64,000 nt of DNA, from positions 992,001 to 1,056,000 of the forward strand of contig CM073326.1 of assembly GCA_037043015.1 (NCBI GenBank), written 5' to 3'. Below are positions 11,319-22,813 of this stretch, piece by piece. The notes beneath the pieces were generated by a model. The model saw nothing but the letters and a program-made list of their open reading frames with translations. It did no database searches and was not told where the DNA came from. Position 1 is the first letter of the stretch; every line of letters begins with the position of its first letter. Position numbers and translations under genes: made by a program. Source of the DNA: Bryum argenteum. Its lineage: Eukaryota; Streptophyta; Bryopsida; Bryales; Bryaceae.

Positions 11319-13253
11319 GTCCTCGTGCGGTACTCCCCGAGGTATTTGTATCAGTTCTTTGGGTGGGATGGCACGGGGGTCACCAGTTGGATACCGCGGA
11401 GTAGCTTTCCACAGCCAGACACCACGGTATACACCCACGGGTATCCAGCACAGGGAGACGGCAAGTTTGACGTCTACGAAATCACACGCAGCAACCCGAA
11501 GATGCCGACCCCTGGTTCGGTAGGATCCGTGGAATACTAAGCCAAGTCTTTTTCCGAAATGACTGTAATGCAGTGCACCCGGATCAACTTGCATTGTGCA
11601 TAATGGCGGGCCGGAGGGAGAAGATTAACTGGGGAAAGCTGGTCGACAGGAACGCGGTGAGCCAAATACAGGGCCACGTTCACAACGATGCGTACGAAAG
11701 TCCCATCGCCCCGTTCTTGACACAATTCATCGGGCATTTTCTGGATTACCACAAGGTAAACCACCACCCATGGTCCATGGGCACATTTTTGGATGTGCAA
11801 CGCGAGCTGGCAGAGTCCGCACACACGAAGGCCACGCCGACACACCGAGGCAAGAGGCCACGCACTGAGGAAGCCGGTGTAGACGAAGGAGGCCACATGG
11901 AGGTGGCCAGTACATCCACCGCCACACAGTTCGGCCCACGCACCACGGAGTTTGAGACAAGGAAACGCACCGTGGAAACATGCATGGAGGAAATGCTCAA
12001 TTTCCTCCACGCCACCGAGCAGCAGCAACAGGCAGCCACGGCCAAGCAGAAAGAATGGGAGATTCGGCACAAGCGCCACACTGCTCAGCTCGTACAGACC
12101 ACCCAGGCCGCGGCTCACAAAGCCATGGAGGATTATAAGCTGGAGGTTCAGCGTCAGAATGACCAACTCCAAGGGCAGCTGACTTCCCTGCAAAATCAGC
12201 TCAATACGAGGGATTTGGAGTTACAGGCTGCCACGGAGAAATCCCGGTCCTTTGAAGATCAGAGCACCAGGGATCGTGAGAGGATCGAGAGATTGGACCG
12301 CCAAACAGCCGAGCTCGTAGCTCAATGCAAGGCTCTAACCGAGGAGTTGGCTCTCAAACCCACGACCCCGTCCTCAAACACCGTGGCCATGGACTCGATA
12401 CATCAGCAGCGTCAGGAGATCGACAATGCCCGTGAGAATTTCGAGACCAACAAGGTGGCATGGACGAACCACGCAGCCCGAGTAATTGCCACCACGGCAT
12501 ATCAGATGCTACGATCCACGTCCGAGGACCCCCCCGCATCATTTCTCGATCAGTGCATTGGTGACGCACTGATAACCCTGGAACTGGAGAACTCGGAAAA
12601 TACATGGGGCAGCCAGGGGGACCCCTTTCTTGGCGAAGACGAGGAGGAGACACAGCCCCAGCCCATGGAAGAACCGAAGCTGACACAACCCCGGTCACAG
12701 GCCCACGAGGAGGATTACGACAACGTACAGGAGGAGGACATCCGCGTAACACAGGGCCAAACCGAGGACAGGGGCATGGATAGCAACCCCGGGGAAGAGA
12801 TGTATCGATATTCGACACAGATAGAAGAGGAGAGAGTAGACATACCCGAAGGTTTTACGGATCAAGAGCAGACTCCTCACCAGTCTCCCCGGCATCATAC
12901 CTCGGTGAATTCGCCACAATATCACCTCCCGGTCCTGTCACCACCAACACAATATGAGTCTCCAGTAAGGCAGAACCCCGATGGCACATACCCATGGCCG
13001 ACGCGAGCGGAGTCCCCACTATCCCCCTCAAATCCCTTGCCCACGTTTTCACCATTGCGAGTAATACCATCACCGATATCCCTCGCAAGGCACAGGCAAA
13101 TTATCCTCCAAAAGGAGGAACAGGAAGGCTGGAACGTGGAAGACGGGGAGGAGGCCGGGGACGAGTCCACAGAATCCATGCTATTCGTGCTGCGATACTT
13201 CCACGAACACCCCGATCTTGCTGCTCACTATACCAATTCCGAGGCAACTGGAC
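11088..13253 (+). pseudogene. Extra ORF (aORF) after integrase, broken, with coiled coil
   Basis: From an in-frame ATG at 11088 the polyprotein frame enters a new domain (a [10 protein letters not shown] stretch, then RYANHL). It is interrupted by a TGA at 11316, resumes in the same frame to 11540, and then continues in a different frame from about 11498. The content (RYLYQFFG, then DPWFGRI, then DQLALCIM...KINWGKL) resembles the 'putative plant transposon protein' domain common in plant gypsy elements; that resemblance is from memory. From about 11950 to 12480 the protein is a long Gln/Glu-rich coiled coil, then Pro-rich. At 13253 it is cut by the hAT-like insertion; the frame resumes at 22554. 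Function unknown. Defects seen: one stop, one frameshift, one 9.3-kb insertion. Confidence 0.6.
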
Positions 13254-13465
13254 CAGGGTTGTCTTATTAGACACAATTTTGGGAATGTCTGTCTGATTTG
13301 TCGTATTGGACATGTCTGTTAGACGTCGAGTCGACGAAAATGTCGACCGTACCAAAAATTACATAGTAAAAAACTTGCTGAGATTTACCTTGAGGTAAAA
13401 AGCTATTTTCCTACGTGGCGTAGGGTTGATAATGACGTGAAAAATCAAAATACACGTCACAGTGG

Positions 13466-13724
13466 GCGACCGCCGGTTCGCGACCGCGCCACGTAGGACT
13501 GGACCGGCGGTCGCGTCATCTAGACCGGCGGTCGCCTTCTCTGGACCGGCGGTCGCCTTAGCGACCGACGATCACCCAGGTCGACCGACGATCGCCCATA
13601 AGCGACCGACGTTCGCCCCTAGGCGACCGCCGATACAGCCGATGGGCGATCGTCGGTCGCTAGGGCGACCGCCGATCCAGGTGATGGGCGAATGTAGCTC
13701 ATAGGGCGACCGGCGGTCTACCTT
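13466..13724. repeat. GC-rich GCGACCG motif cluster 1
   Basis: About a dozen tandem-like variants of GCGACCGCCGGTC and GCGACCGACGATCGCC in both orientations. Many are self-complementary around GATCG or CCGG. These GC-rich islands contrast sharply with the AT-rich bodies beside them. Confidence 0.8.
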
Positions 13725-14180
13725 CTTCGAACGAAGGACATGAACTTTGAAGAGCCATAACTTTTTCATTCGGACTCCGTTTTTGACGAAATCACTTGGG
13801 TTGGGTCCCAAATTAAGTCTAGTTTATGTCGTAAAAATTTCAGACCCATACAATTAAGTATGAAAAAATGGCATGCATTTTAGTGAAGGGAGTACTTGTT
13901 TCTTGGGTTTTTAAACATTAGGCATGTTTTACCATTGTTAGCCTATTATGTGACATCAAAAAGGTTTTTGCATGATGTGTTTTAGACAAGTGTGATCTTT
14001 AGATGCATCCCACAATCTTTGTAGTTGGAAGTATTTTGATCCAGATAATTTTAGTATTGGCTTTGCAATGATATTTCTAGGATGAAAAAAGTGAAAAAGT
14101 GGATGATTTTTGAAGAGATAGATCTCCTTCAACCATCGTTAGATTTTGAATTTTTATTTTAAAATGGATTCCAATTACAG
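13725..14180 (+). repeat. F1 repeat body, copy 1 in the hAT-like element
   Basis: It runs from TTCGAACGAAGGACATGAAC to GGATTCCAATTACAG. It contains the landmarks AGCCATAACTTTTTCATTCG, GGGTTGGGTCCCAAATTAAG and GGCATGCATTTTAGTGAAGG. The same landmarks, more diverged, appear in the TTAA-flanked F1 elements at 32623, 35189 and 43458. Confidence 0.85.
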
Positions 14181-14187
14181 AACGTTC

Positions 14188-14295
14188 ATGGGCGATCGCG
14201 GGTTCCGCATGCGCGACCGCGGGTCCTGCATGGGCGACCGCGGGTCCCGCATGGGCGACCGCGGGTCCCGCATGGGCGACCGCCCGGTCCGCTGC
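14188..14295 (+). repeat. 21-bp tandem array
   Basis: About five units of ATGGGCGACCGCGGGTCCCGC, the first diverged, follow F1 copy 1. The mirror copy at about 20720-20815 has fewer or altered units, so copy number differs between the inverted arms. Confidence 0.8.
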
Positions 14296-14339
14296 AACTG
14301 CAGTTTGGGGCGACCGGCAGTCTGGAGGGGCGAGTGCAA

Positions 14340-15345
14340 AAGAGCTCCCGCTCTTGCTCTTGGATCCTCTTTTACGCAATCCCTCAATCTCTCATATTCA
14401 AATTTCAAATTCATCGCTTCAAGCATCTTCTCCGTTCCCCCTCATTTCCCTTAAATCTCCCTTCATTTTTCATTCTCCATCTTCTTCAAATTTCATATTC
14501 TCCGCTTCTTCACATTTTCCATAATGAAATGAAAATGATTGTCATGGTCATGGCTTTTGGCCAAGACTTGGGAGCATGATAAATGAAAAATGAATTTTTG
14601 AGTGCCTTGGACACTCTTCTGGTGCAAGATGGATTTAGACATGTACAAGTTTAATCTCAATTTTAAAATAAAATTCTCATCATTCTCTCTTTTACCCTCC
14701 CCTTTTTCTTCATTTTCTTTTTAAATAATTGTACTCTAGCCAATCAATGATTTTTTTGAGCCTCATGGTCTCCTTGATAGTAGTTGAGTTGAGGCATTTA
14801 CCTCCACTCAACTACAATCAAGGAGACCATAAAAACATTATCCATTATGGATAAATTAGCATACTTTGGGGACTTTGAAGTTAGTGATCATTCTCCTTTC
14901 ATCAAGGGTATTGTAAAGCCAAATGGTCAATCTTGAGGGTCCACAATGTAAAGTGAGCCTAAGACAAGTAGAGTAAAGGTACGCTTATTTCAAGTTCCTA
15001 TAATGTCTTGGTAGTAAATACAAGTGTTGAAAACATCTTGGTTGTCATGATATTTAAGTTTGATTTATTCATCATAATATGGGCAAGTGATATCAAATAC
15101 TTGCACGTCATTCACAAATAATGGGTTAAATATTACTATGAGTAATTGGTTCATTAGAATGTTTGTAAATGGTTATTGTTGTCGACTTATAATATTTACC
15201 TTCATATGGTGGTCACTCAATTTTTGCCAAATCTATAATATGTTATATATCACCCTTTAATTTGACAAGCAACTTTTTCCCTCACTTGTTACTAGGATAT
15301 ATGCACGAACCTCTTTCTCTTAATTGTATTAGAAGGCGTTAATAC
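14340..15345 (+). other. Unique AT-rich block of the inverted arm, no gene
   Basis: Contains pyrimidine-rich sequence and a perfect-looking short inverted repeat around 14765-14830 (CAAGGAGACCAT and ATGGTCTCCTTG). There is no convincing ORF. The mirror image lies at about 19640-20680. Confidence 0.6.
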
Positions 15346-15384
15346 TTAACCCGCCAAAATTTTCAAATGCCTCCCGCCAATGCC

Positions 15385-15529
15385 TCCCCCGACGATCGCC
15401 CATGAGCGACCGACGTTCGCCCCTAGGCGACCGCCGATACAGCCGATGGGCGATCGTCGGTCGCTAGGGCGACCGCCGATCCAGGTGATGGGCGAATGTG
15501 GCTCATAGGGCGACCGGCGGTCTACCCTC
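15385..15529. repeat. GC-rich motif cluster 2
   Basis: Same GCGACCG/CGATCG motif family as cluster 1, immediately before F1 copy 2. Confidence 0.75.
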
Positions 15530-15980
15530 TTCGAACGAAGGACATGAACTTTGAAGAGCCATAACTTTTTCATTCGGACTCCGTTTTTGACGAAATCACT
15601 TGGGTTGGGTCCCAAATTAAGTCTAGTTTATGTCGTAAAAATTGCAGACCCATACAATTAAGTATGAAAAAATGGCATGCATTTTAGTGAAGGGAGTATT
15701 TGTTATTTGGGTTTTTAAACATTAGGCATGTTTTACCATTGTTAGCCTATTATGTGACATAAAAAAGGTTTTTGCATGATGTGTTTTAGACAAGTGTGAT
15801 CTTTAGATGCATCCCACAATCTTTGTAGTTGGAAGTATTTTGATCCAGATAATTTTAGTATTGGCTTTGCAATGATATTTCTAAGATGAAAAAAGTGAAA
15901 AAGTGGATGATTTTTGAAGAGATAGATCTCCTTCAACCATCGTTAGATTTTGAATTTTCATTTTAGAATGGATTCCAATT
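15530..15980 (+). repeat. F1 repeat body, copy 2
   Basis: Same landmarks and orientation as copy 1. It is followed by the F1 tail (15981-16118) with GAAGATATATTGAAGATAAG and a GCAGTTCTTATCATTGCAAG block. Confidence 0.85.
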
Positions 15981-16118
15981 AGAGTGTTGTATTGGTGATA
16001 GAAACCTCGATTCATTCGAAGATATATTGAAGATAAGGTATAATTTGAGTGCTAGGGATCTAGGTTTGGACTATATTAATTACTTTATAGAATATTTGGC
16101 AGTTCTTATCATTGCAAG

Positions 16119-17514
16119 GTTACTATTTGAGCCATAGGGAAGTCCAAGATGTATAGGGAAATAGAGAGGAAGAGTAGTATTTATACTTTGCCTGGACCGG
16201 CGGTGGCCTGAGCAACCGACGATGGCCTATGTGGTTGAATTTATATGGGGATATTTGAATTGCGGGGTTTGAAGCACGGGGGGCATATGTAAATATATAA
16301 GCAAAAAGGGAGTGGAAGGGGTGTTGATAACTTTCCTAGGTGATTCGTATTGTGTAAAAAATATGGTATAAATCTTAGGGGCATAGGACGAACAAAAGTA
16401 TTTTTCCCGAATTTCTAAAAATTAAATAGTCATGTGAAAGTAGGCGGTGTGCGCACATGCATACGAAAACAAAGTGGGGAATGTAATTTGAACATTTGGA
16501 CTACACTAAATAGGTACATTAGTGTTAGATTTTTATAAGATTTGAAAATGCTACAAGTTTTTACTTTTGGGATAAAAATTTAACCAAGAGTATCGATTCC
16601 AATACTATGTAAGGATCCCCATCTTCACCATTGTAGAGGGTACAAATATTGACTAATAGTAAAAACTTATAGCCTATTTATGTAAATTAGTGTATCTAAC
16701 ACTAATCTACCTATTTAGTGTAGGTAATATGGATCATATAAAAATGATGGAACCATCAAAAATATTATAGGACAACATGTACTATTTTTCCCAAATTAAT
16801 ATAGAATTTTTGAAGTAGAGCTTTAAATAATAGATAAAAAATAGTTAAATGGAGAGAAAAAATATTTTAAAAAGAATTGGACTATGTAATAACTACCTTA
16901 TGAACATGATGGAGCTATGAAAAAGAATCGTTGGAGTAAAGGATCTATAGGTTGGATTTTGGTTGGAAGCACTTAGAAACACCAAAACTTCAAAAAATAA
17001 GAAAAATTAGATAAAGGGGGTAAGAGGATAATTTAAACCCTTACACTACCTAATGATGACCCTATGGAAATGATGGTGTTATTTAGAAAATCGTGGGGAT
17101 ATGTCACCTATAGGTCATCATTTGCTTGTAAGTCATTTGAATGAGTAGAATATTGAATGATATACGGAAAATAGATTTGTGGAAAGAGATAACGATTTTA
17201 AAACTTGTGTTGACTAAAAAAGACCTTATAAAAATTATGGAAGAACAAAATTTCCCGTAAAAGAAACGTATCTACATGTTATGATTTACTTTGACTTTGT
17301 AGGATGCTAAGTAATAGAGGAAGTTATACTAAAGGGGGGAGGAGGTGGTTTTATTATTTTCTCTAACCGTATTAAATATATTAAATCATGAAAGAAGCCA
17401 CATGGAACTTGGATTTACATGGAAGGAAATACTTGGTGTTAATTTGATTCAACCTTGGCATGGTGTAGGTCTATAGGATACTTGGTGTTAACTTCATTCA
17501 AAACCTCCAAATCC
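16119..17514. other. Central unique spacer of the hAT-like element
   Basis: About 1.4 kb of AT-rich sequence not mirrored elsewhere in the element. It holds one inverted pair (ACACTAAATAGGTACATTAG near 16503, with its reverse complement near 16690). No coding region is seen. Confidence 0.55.
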
Positions 17515-18095
17515 CGCGCCCGCCAATACAGCGGATGGGCGATCGTCGGTCGCTAGGGCGACCGCCGATCAATGAACGATCTTGTGGATGAGGGCGACCG
17601 GCGGGTCACGTGATGGGGTGCACCAAGGAGATTAGTGTCCGCGAGCCTCCTCGCACCCTCCTTTGGGGCGACCGCCGGTCAGCGGCGATGGGCGATCGTC
17701 GGTCGCTAGGGCGACCGCCCGATCGGCGAACGATCGCGATGGCGAGGCGACCGGCGGTCTACGTGATGGGGTGCACCAAGGAGAATAGTGTCCGCGAGCC
17801 TCCGCGCACCCTCCTGCTGGGGCGACCGCCGGTCCAGGCGATGGGCGATCGTCGGTCGCTAGGGCGATCGTCGGTCGCTAGGGCGACCGCCGATCCAGCG
17901 AACGACGGTAACAGGGCGACCGGCGGTCTACGCGATGGGCAAGCACCCAAGGAGAAAGTGTCCGCGAGCCTCCGCGCACCCCTCCTGATGGGGCGACCGC
18001 CGATCCACCCGATGGGCGATCGTCGGTCGCTAGGGCGACCGCCGATCCAGGTGATGGGCGAATGTAGCTCATAGGGCGACCGGCGGTCTACCCTC
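17515..18095. repeat. GC-rich motif cluster 3 with about 150-190-bp direct repeats
   Basis: The largest motif cluster. A block reading GATGGGGTGCACCAAGGAGA followed by a GTCCGCGAGCCTCC stretch occurs near 17618 and 17763, with a variant near 17935. Each is embedded in GCGACCG motifs, so this is a short higher-order tandem array. Confidence 0.75.
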
Positions 18096-18550
18096 TTCGA
18101 ACGAAGGACATGAACTTTGAAGAGCCATAACTTTTTCATTCGGACTCCGTTTTTGACGAAATCACTTGGGTTGGGTCCCAAATTAAGTCTAGTTTATGTC
18201 GTAAAAACTGCAGACTCATACGATTAAGTATGAAAAAATGGCATGCATTTTAGTGAAGGGAGTATTTGTTATTTGGGTTTTTAAACATTTGGCATGTTTT
18301 ACCATTGCAAGCCTATTATGTGATATCAAAAAGGTTTTTGCATGATGTGTTTTAGACAAGTGTGATCTTTAAATGCATCCCACAATCTTTGTAGTTGGAA
18401 GTATTTTGATCCAAATAGTTTTAGTATTGGCTTTGCAATGATATTTCTAGGATGAAAAAAGTGAAAAAGTGGATGATTTTTGAAGAGATAGATCTCCTTC
18501 AACCATTGTTAGATTTTGAATTTATTTTTTAGAATGGGTTCCAATTACAG
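18096..18550 (+). repeat. F1 repeat body, copy 3
   Basis: Same landmarks as copies 1 and 2, with slightly more differences. With its tail it faces the inverted copy 4 across a short spacer (about 18700-18890), making an inner hairpin. Confidence 0.85.
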
Positions 18551-19027
18551 TGTTGTAATGGTGATAGGAACCTCAATCCATTCGAAGATATATTGAAGAT
18601 AAGGTATAATTTGAGTGTAAGGGGTCTATTACTGGACTATATTAATTGTTTTGTAAACTAATTGGCAGTTTTTATCATTGCAAGAGTTCTATTCGAGCCA
18701 TAGGGAAGTGTAAGGTGTATAGGGAAATAGAGAGGGAGAGTAGTATTTATACTTTTCCTATGTATTTTATATGAAACATGATTAAAAGTTTTGGCCTATA
18801 AGATGAAGGTAAGTAGTTTCTATTAAATACCTAGAATTAATTAAATTTGTTGAAATGGGGTGTGTGTATAAAAGGAGGGAAGAGATGATTCAATAATGAT
18901 AAAAACCGCCAAATATAATACAAAGTAATTAATATAGTCCAAGCCTAGATCCCTAGCACTCAAATTATACGTTATCTTCAATATACCTTCGAATGAATCG
19001 AGGTTTCTATCACCAATACAACACTCT

Positions 19028-19475
19028 AATTGGAATCCATTCTAAAATGAAAATTCAAAATCTAACGATGGTTGAAGGAGATCTATCTCTTCAAAAATCA
19101 TCCACTTTTTCACTTTTTTCATCTTAGAAATATCATTGCAAAGCCAATACTAAAATTATCTGGATCAAAATACTTCCAACTACAAAGATTGTGGGATGCA
19201 TCTAAAGATCACACTTGTCTAAAACACATCATGCAAAAACCTTTTTTATGTCACATAATAGGCTAACAATGGTAAAACATGCCTAATGTTAAAAACCCAA
19301 ATAACAAATACTCCCTTCACTAAAATGCATGCCATTTTTTCATACTTAATTGTATGGGTCTGCAATTTTTACGACATAAACTAGACTTAATTTGGGACCC
19401 AACCCAAGTGATTTCGTCAAAAACGGAGTCCGAATGAAAAAGTTATGGCTCTTCAAAGTTCATGTCCTTCGCTCA
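19028..19475 (-). repeat. F1 repeat body, copy 4 (inverted)
   Basis: Mirror of copy 2. It lies next to GC motif cluster 4 (about 19482-19625). Confidence 0.85.
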
Positions 19476-20823
19476 AGAGGGTAGACCGCCGGTCGCCCTA
19501 TGAGCCACATTCGCCCATCACTGGATCGGCGGTCGCCCTAGCGACCGACGATCGCCCATCGGCTGTATCGGCGGTCGCCTAGGGGCGAACGTCGGTCGCT
19601 CATGGGCGATCGTCGGGGGAGGCATTGGCGGGAGGCATTTGAAAATTTTGGCGGGTTAAGTATTAACGCCTTCTAATACAATTAAGAGAAAGAGGTTCGT
19701 GCATATATCCTAGTAACAAGTGAGGGAAAAAGTTGCTTGTCAAATTAAAGGGTGATATATAACATATTATAGATTTGGCAAAAAATTGAGTGACCACCAT
19801 ATGAAGGTAAATATTATAAGTCGACAACAATAACCATTTACAAACATTCTAATGAACCAATTACTCATAGTAATATTTAACCCATTATTTGTGAATGACG
19901 TGCAAGTATTTGATATCACTTGCCCATATTATGATGAATAAATCAAACTTAAATATCATGACAGTCAAGATGTTTTCAACACTTGTATTTACTACCAAGA
20001 CATTATAGGAACTTGAAATAAGCGTACCTTTACTCTACTTGTCTTAGGCTCACTTTACATTGTGGACCCTCAAGATTGACCATTTGGCTTTACAATACCT
20101 TGATGAAAGGAGAATGATCACTAACTTCAAAGTCCCCAAAGTATGCTAATTTATCCATAATGGATAATGTTTTTATGGTCTCCTTGATTGTAGTTGAGTG
20201 GAGGTAAATGCCTCAACTCAACTACTATCAAGGAGACCATGAGGCTCAAAAATCATTGATTGGCTAGAGTACAATTATTTAAAAAGAAAATGAAGAAAAA
20301 GGGGAGGGTAAAAGAGAGAATGATGAGAATTTTATTTTAAAATTGAGATTAAACTTGTACATGTCTAAATCCATCTTGCACCAGAAGAGTGTCCAAGGCA
20401 CTCAAAAATTCATTTTTCATTTATCATGCTCCCAAGTCTTGGCCAAAAGCCATGACCATGACAATCATTTTCATTTCATTATGGAAAATGTGAAGAAGCG
20501 GAGAATATGAAATTTGAAGAAGATGGAGAATGAAAAATGAAGGGAGATTTAAGGGAAATGAGGGGGAACGGAGAAGATGCTTGAAGCGATGAATTTGAAA
20601 TTTGAATATGAGAGATTGAGGGATTGCGTAAAAGAGGATCCAAGAGCAAGAGCGGGAGCTCTTTTGCACTCGCCCCTCCAGACTGCCGGTCGCCCCAAAC
20701 TGCAGTTGCAGCGGACCGGCGGTCGCCCATGCGGGACCCGCGGTCGCCCATGCAGGACCCGCGGTCGCCCATGCAGGACCCGCGGTCGCGCATGCGGAAC
20801 CCGCGATCGCCCATGAACGTTCT

Positions 20824-21276
20824 GTAATTGGAATCCATTTTAAAATAAAAATTCAAAATCTAACGATGGTTGAAGGAGATCTATCTCTTCAAAAATCATC
20901 CACTTTTTCACTTTTTTCATCCTAGAAATATCATTGCAAAGCCAATACTAAAATTATCTGGATCAAAATACTTCCAACTACAAAGATTGTGGGATGCATC
21001 TAAAGATCACACTTGTCTAAAACACATCATGCAAAAACCTTTTTGATGTCACATAATAGGCTAACAATGGTAAAACATGCCTAATGTTTAAAAACCCAAG
21101 AAATAAGTACTCCCTTCACTAAAATGCATGCCATTTTTTCATACTTAATTGTATGGGTCTGCAATTTTTACGACATAAACTAGACTTAATTTGGGACCCA
21201 ACCCAAGTGATTTCGTCAAAAACGGAGTCCGAATGAAAAAGTTATGGCTCTTCAAAGTTCATGTCCTTCGTTCGAA
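20824..21276 (-). repeat. F1 repeat body, copy 5 (inverted)
   Basis: Mirror of copy 1. It lies between the shortened 21-bp array (about 20690-20822) and a GC motif cluster (about 21285-21465). Confidence 0.85.
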
Positions 21277-21670
21277 GAAGGTAGACCGCCGGTCGCCCTA
21301 TGAGCTACATTCGCCCATCACCTGGATCGGCGGTCGCCCTAGCGACCGACGATCGCCCATCGGCCAGATCGGTCGTCGCTGGGGCTTAACGTCGGTCGCT
21401 CATGGGCGATCGTCGGTCGCTCATGGGCGATCGTCGGTCGCTCAGGCGACCGCCGGTCTAGGCAAAGTATAAATACTACTCTCCCTCTCTATTTCCCTAT
21501 ACATCTTGGACTCCCCTATGGCTCAAATAGTAGCCTTGCAATGATAAGAACTGCCAAATATTCTATAAAGTAATTAATATAGTCCAAACCTAGATCCCTA
21601 GCACTCAAATTATACGTTATCTTCAATATATCTTCGAATGAATCGAGGTTTCTATCACCAATACAACACT

Positions 21671-22124
21671 CTAATTGGAATCCATTCTAAAATAAAAATT
21701 CAAAATCTAACGATGGTTGAAGGAGATCTATCTCTTCAAAAATCATCCACTTTTTCACTTTTTTCATCGTAGAAATATCATTGCAAAGCCAATACTAAAA
21801 TTATCTGGATCAAAATACTTCCAACTACAAAGATTGTGGGATGCATCTAAAGATCACACTTGTCTAAAACACATCATGCAAAAACCTTTTTGATGTCACA
21901 TAATTGGCTAACAATGGTAAAACATGCCTAATGTTTAAAAACCCAAGAAACAAGTACTCCCTTCACTAAAATGCATGCCATTTTTTCATACTTAATTGTA
22001 TGGGTCTGCAATTTTTACGACATAAACTAGACTTAATTTGGGACCCAACCCAAGTGATTTCGTCAAAAACGGAGTCCGAATGAAAAAGTTATGGCTCTTC
22101 AAAGTTCATGTCCTTCGTTCGAAG
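21671..22124 (-). repeat. F1 repeat body, copy 6 (inverted)
   Basis: A third inverted body with its tail (21470-21670) outside the main inverted arm. It is followed by the last GC motif cluster (about 22130-22400) near the right terminus. Confidence 0.85.
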
Positions 22125-22553
22125 AGGGTAGACCGCCGGTCGCCCTATGAGCCACATTCGCCCATCACCTGGATCGGCGGTCGCCCTAGCGACCGACGAT
22201 CGCCCATCGGCCAGATCGGCGGTCGCCTAGGGGCGAACGTCGGTCGCTTATGGGCGATCGTCGGTCGACTGAAGCGATCGTCGGTCGCTAAGGCGACCTT
22301 GATCCAAGAAAGCGCATCACGGTCTAGATGACACGACGCCGCCGGTCGATCCCCTACGGCGCTGATCGCGAACCGTATTGCTTGGTGTACATGCCGCGTG
22401 GCGCACCCACGTAGGATGCAACGTGGGCGGGTAAATCCAGGGTAAAAAAAGATTCTGTAGATTCTATTAGACATTCTGAGGCTCAATGTCTGTCTGACAT
22501 GTCGTGTCTGTCTGACGTCCGTCAGTGTCTAGCAAGACAACCCTGAACTGGAC

Positions 22554-22768
22554 GACAATGCCCGGCATGCAATCGAACCCTGGGAGGCACGGTGTTTGAT
22601 GTGTATACCCACGCACTTAATTTCCGTGGCAACCACATCCTGATGCATCGCGCCGTGGCCGAAGCACTTCGGCGATTGTACAACGGTGAGGAGCCCCCTC
22701 GCAGCGGCCACCAATTTCCTCGCGAACAAGCCCGACCGAACAGGAGGCCCGCCCCCACGCGTCGCTAA
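22554..22768 (+). pseudogene. C-terminal part of the interrupted extra ORF
   Basis: Directly after the right target duplication an open frame continues the ORF cut at 13253, ending at TAA 22766. It starts with a CPAC (C-x2-C) motif and ends in a basic, Pro/Arg-rich tail. A following His/Cys pair is not obvious, so a zinc site is only possible. It shows that the hAT-like element landed inside coding sequence. Confidence 0.65.
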
Positions 22769-22799
22769 CCCAGCAATTCGCGGACGAATTGCACTCTGC

Positions 22800-22813
22800 G
22801 AAGGAGGGCAAAA
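22800..22813 (+). other. Polypurine tract
   Basis: GAAGGAGGGCAAAA abuts the 3' LTR. It is purine-rich with one C, as expected for plus-strand priming. Confidence 0.7.

Larger units (their letters stand above)
13570..16118 (+). repeat. Left arm of the large inverted repeat (about 2.55 kb)
   Basis: Order: GC cluster 1, F1 body copy 1, 21-bp tandem array, a unique AT-rich block (14340-15345), GC cluster, F1 body copy 2, F1 tail. The same order is present in reverse complement at 18890-21440 with very few visible differences, which implies recent duplication-inversion or ongoing homogenisation. Confidence 0.85.
18890..21440 (-). repeat. Right arm of the large inverted repeat
   Basis: Reverse complement of 13570-16118 in the same block order: F1 tail, F1 body, GC cluster, AT-rich block, tandem array, F1 body, GC cluster. 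Confidence 0.85.
13254..22545. mobile_element. hAT-like non-autonomous foldback mega-element (9,292 bp)
   Basis: The left end reads CAGGGTTGTCTTATTAGACA. The right end is its inverted form with two mismatches in the first 20 bases. Both sides carry the 8-bp duplication AACTGGAC (13246-13253 and 22546-22553). CAGGG-type termini plus an 8-bp duplication define the hAT superfamily. TGTCTGTCTGA-like subterminal motifs occur at both ends. No frame encodes a transposase; all ORFs inside are short and low-complexity. The interior comprises inverted arms of about 2.55 kb, six copies of the F1 repeat body and eight GC-rich motif clusters. Excising one duplication restores the reading frame of the interrupted retrotransposon ORF, which independently supports the boundaries. 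Confidence 0.88.

Noticed and set aside
14188-14295. The 21-bp array as a CRISPR-like repeat array.
   Set aside because: Units are contiguous tandem copies with no unique spacers, in a plant transposon.
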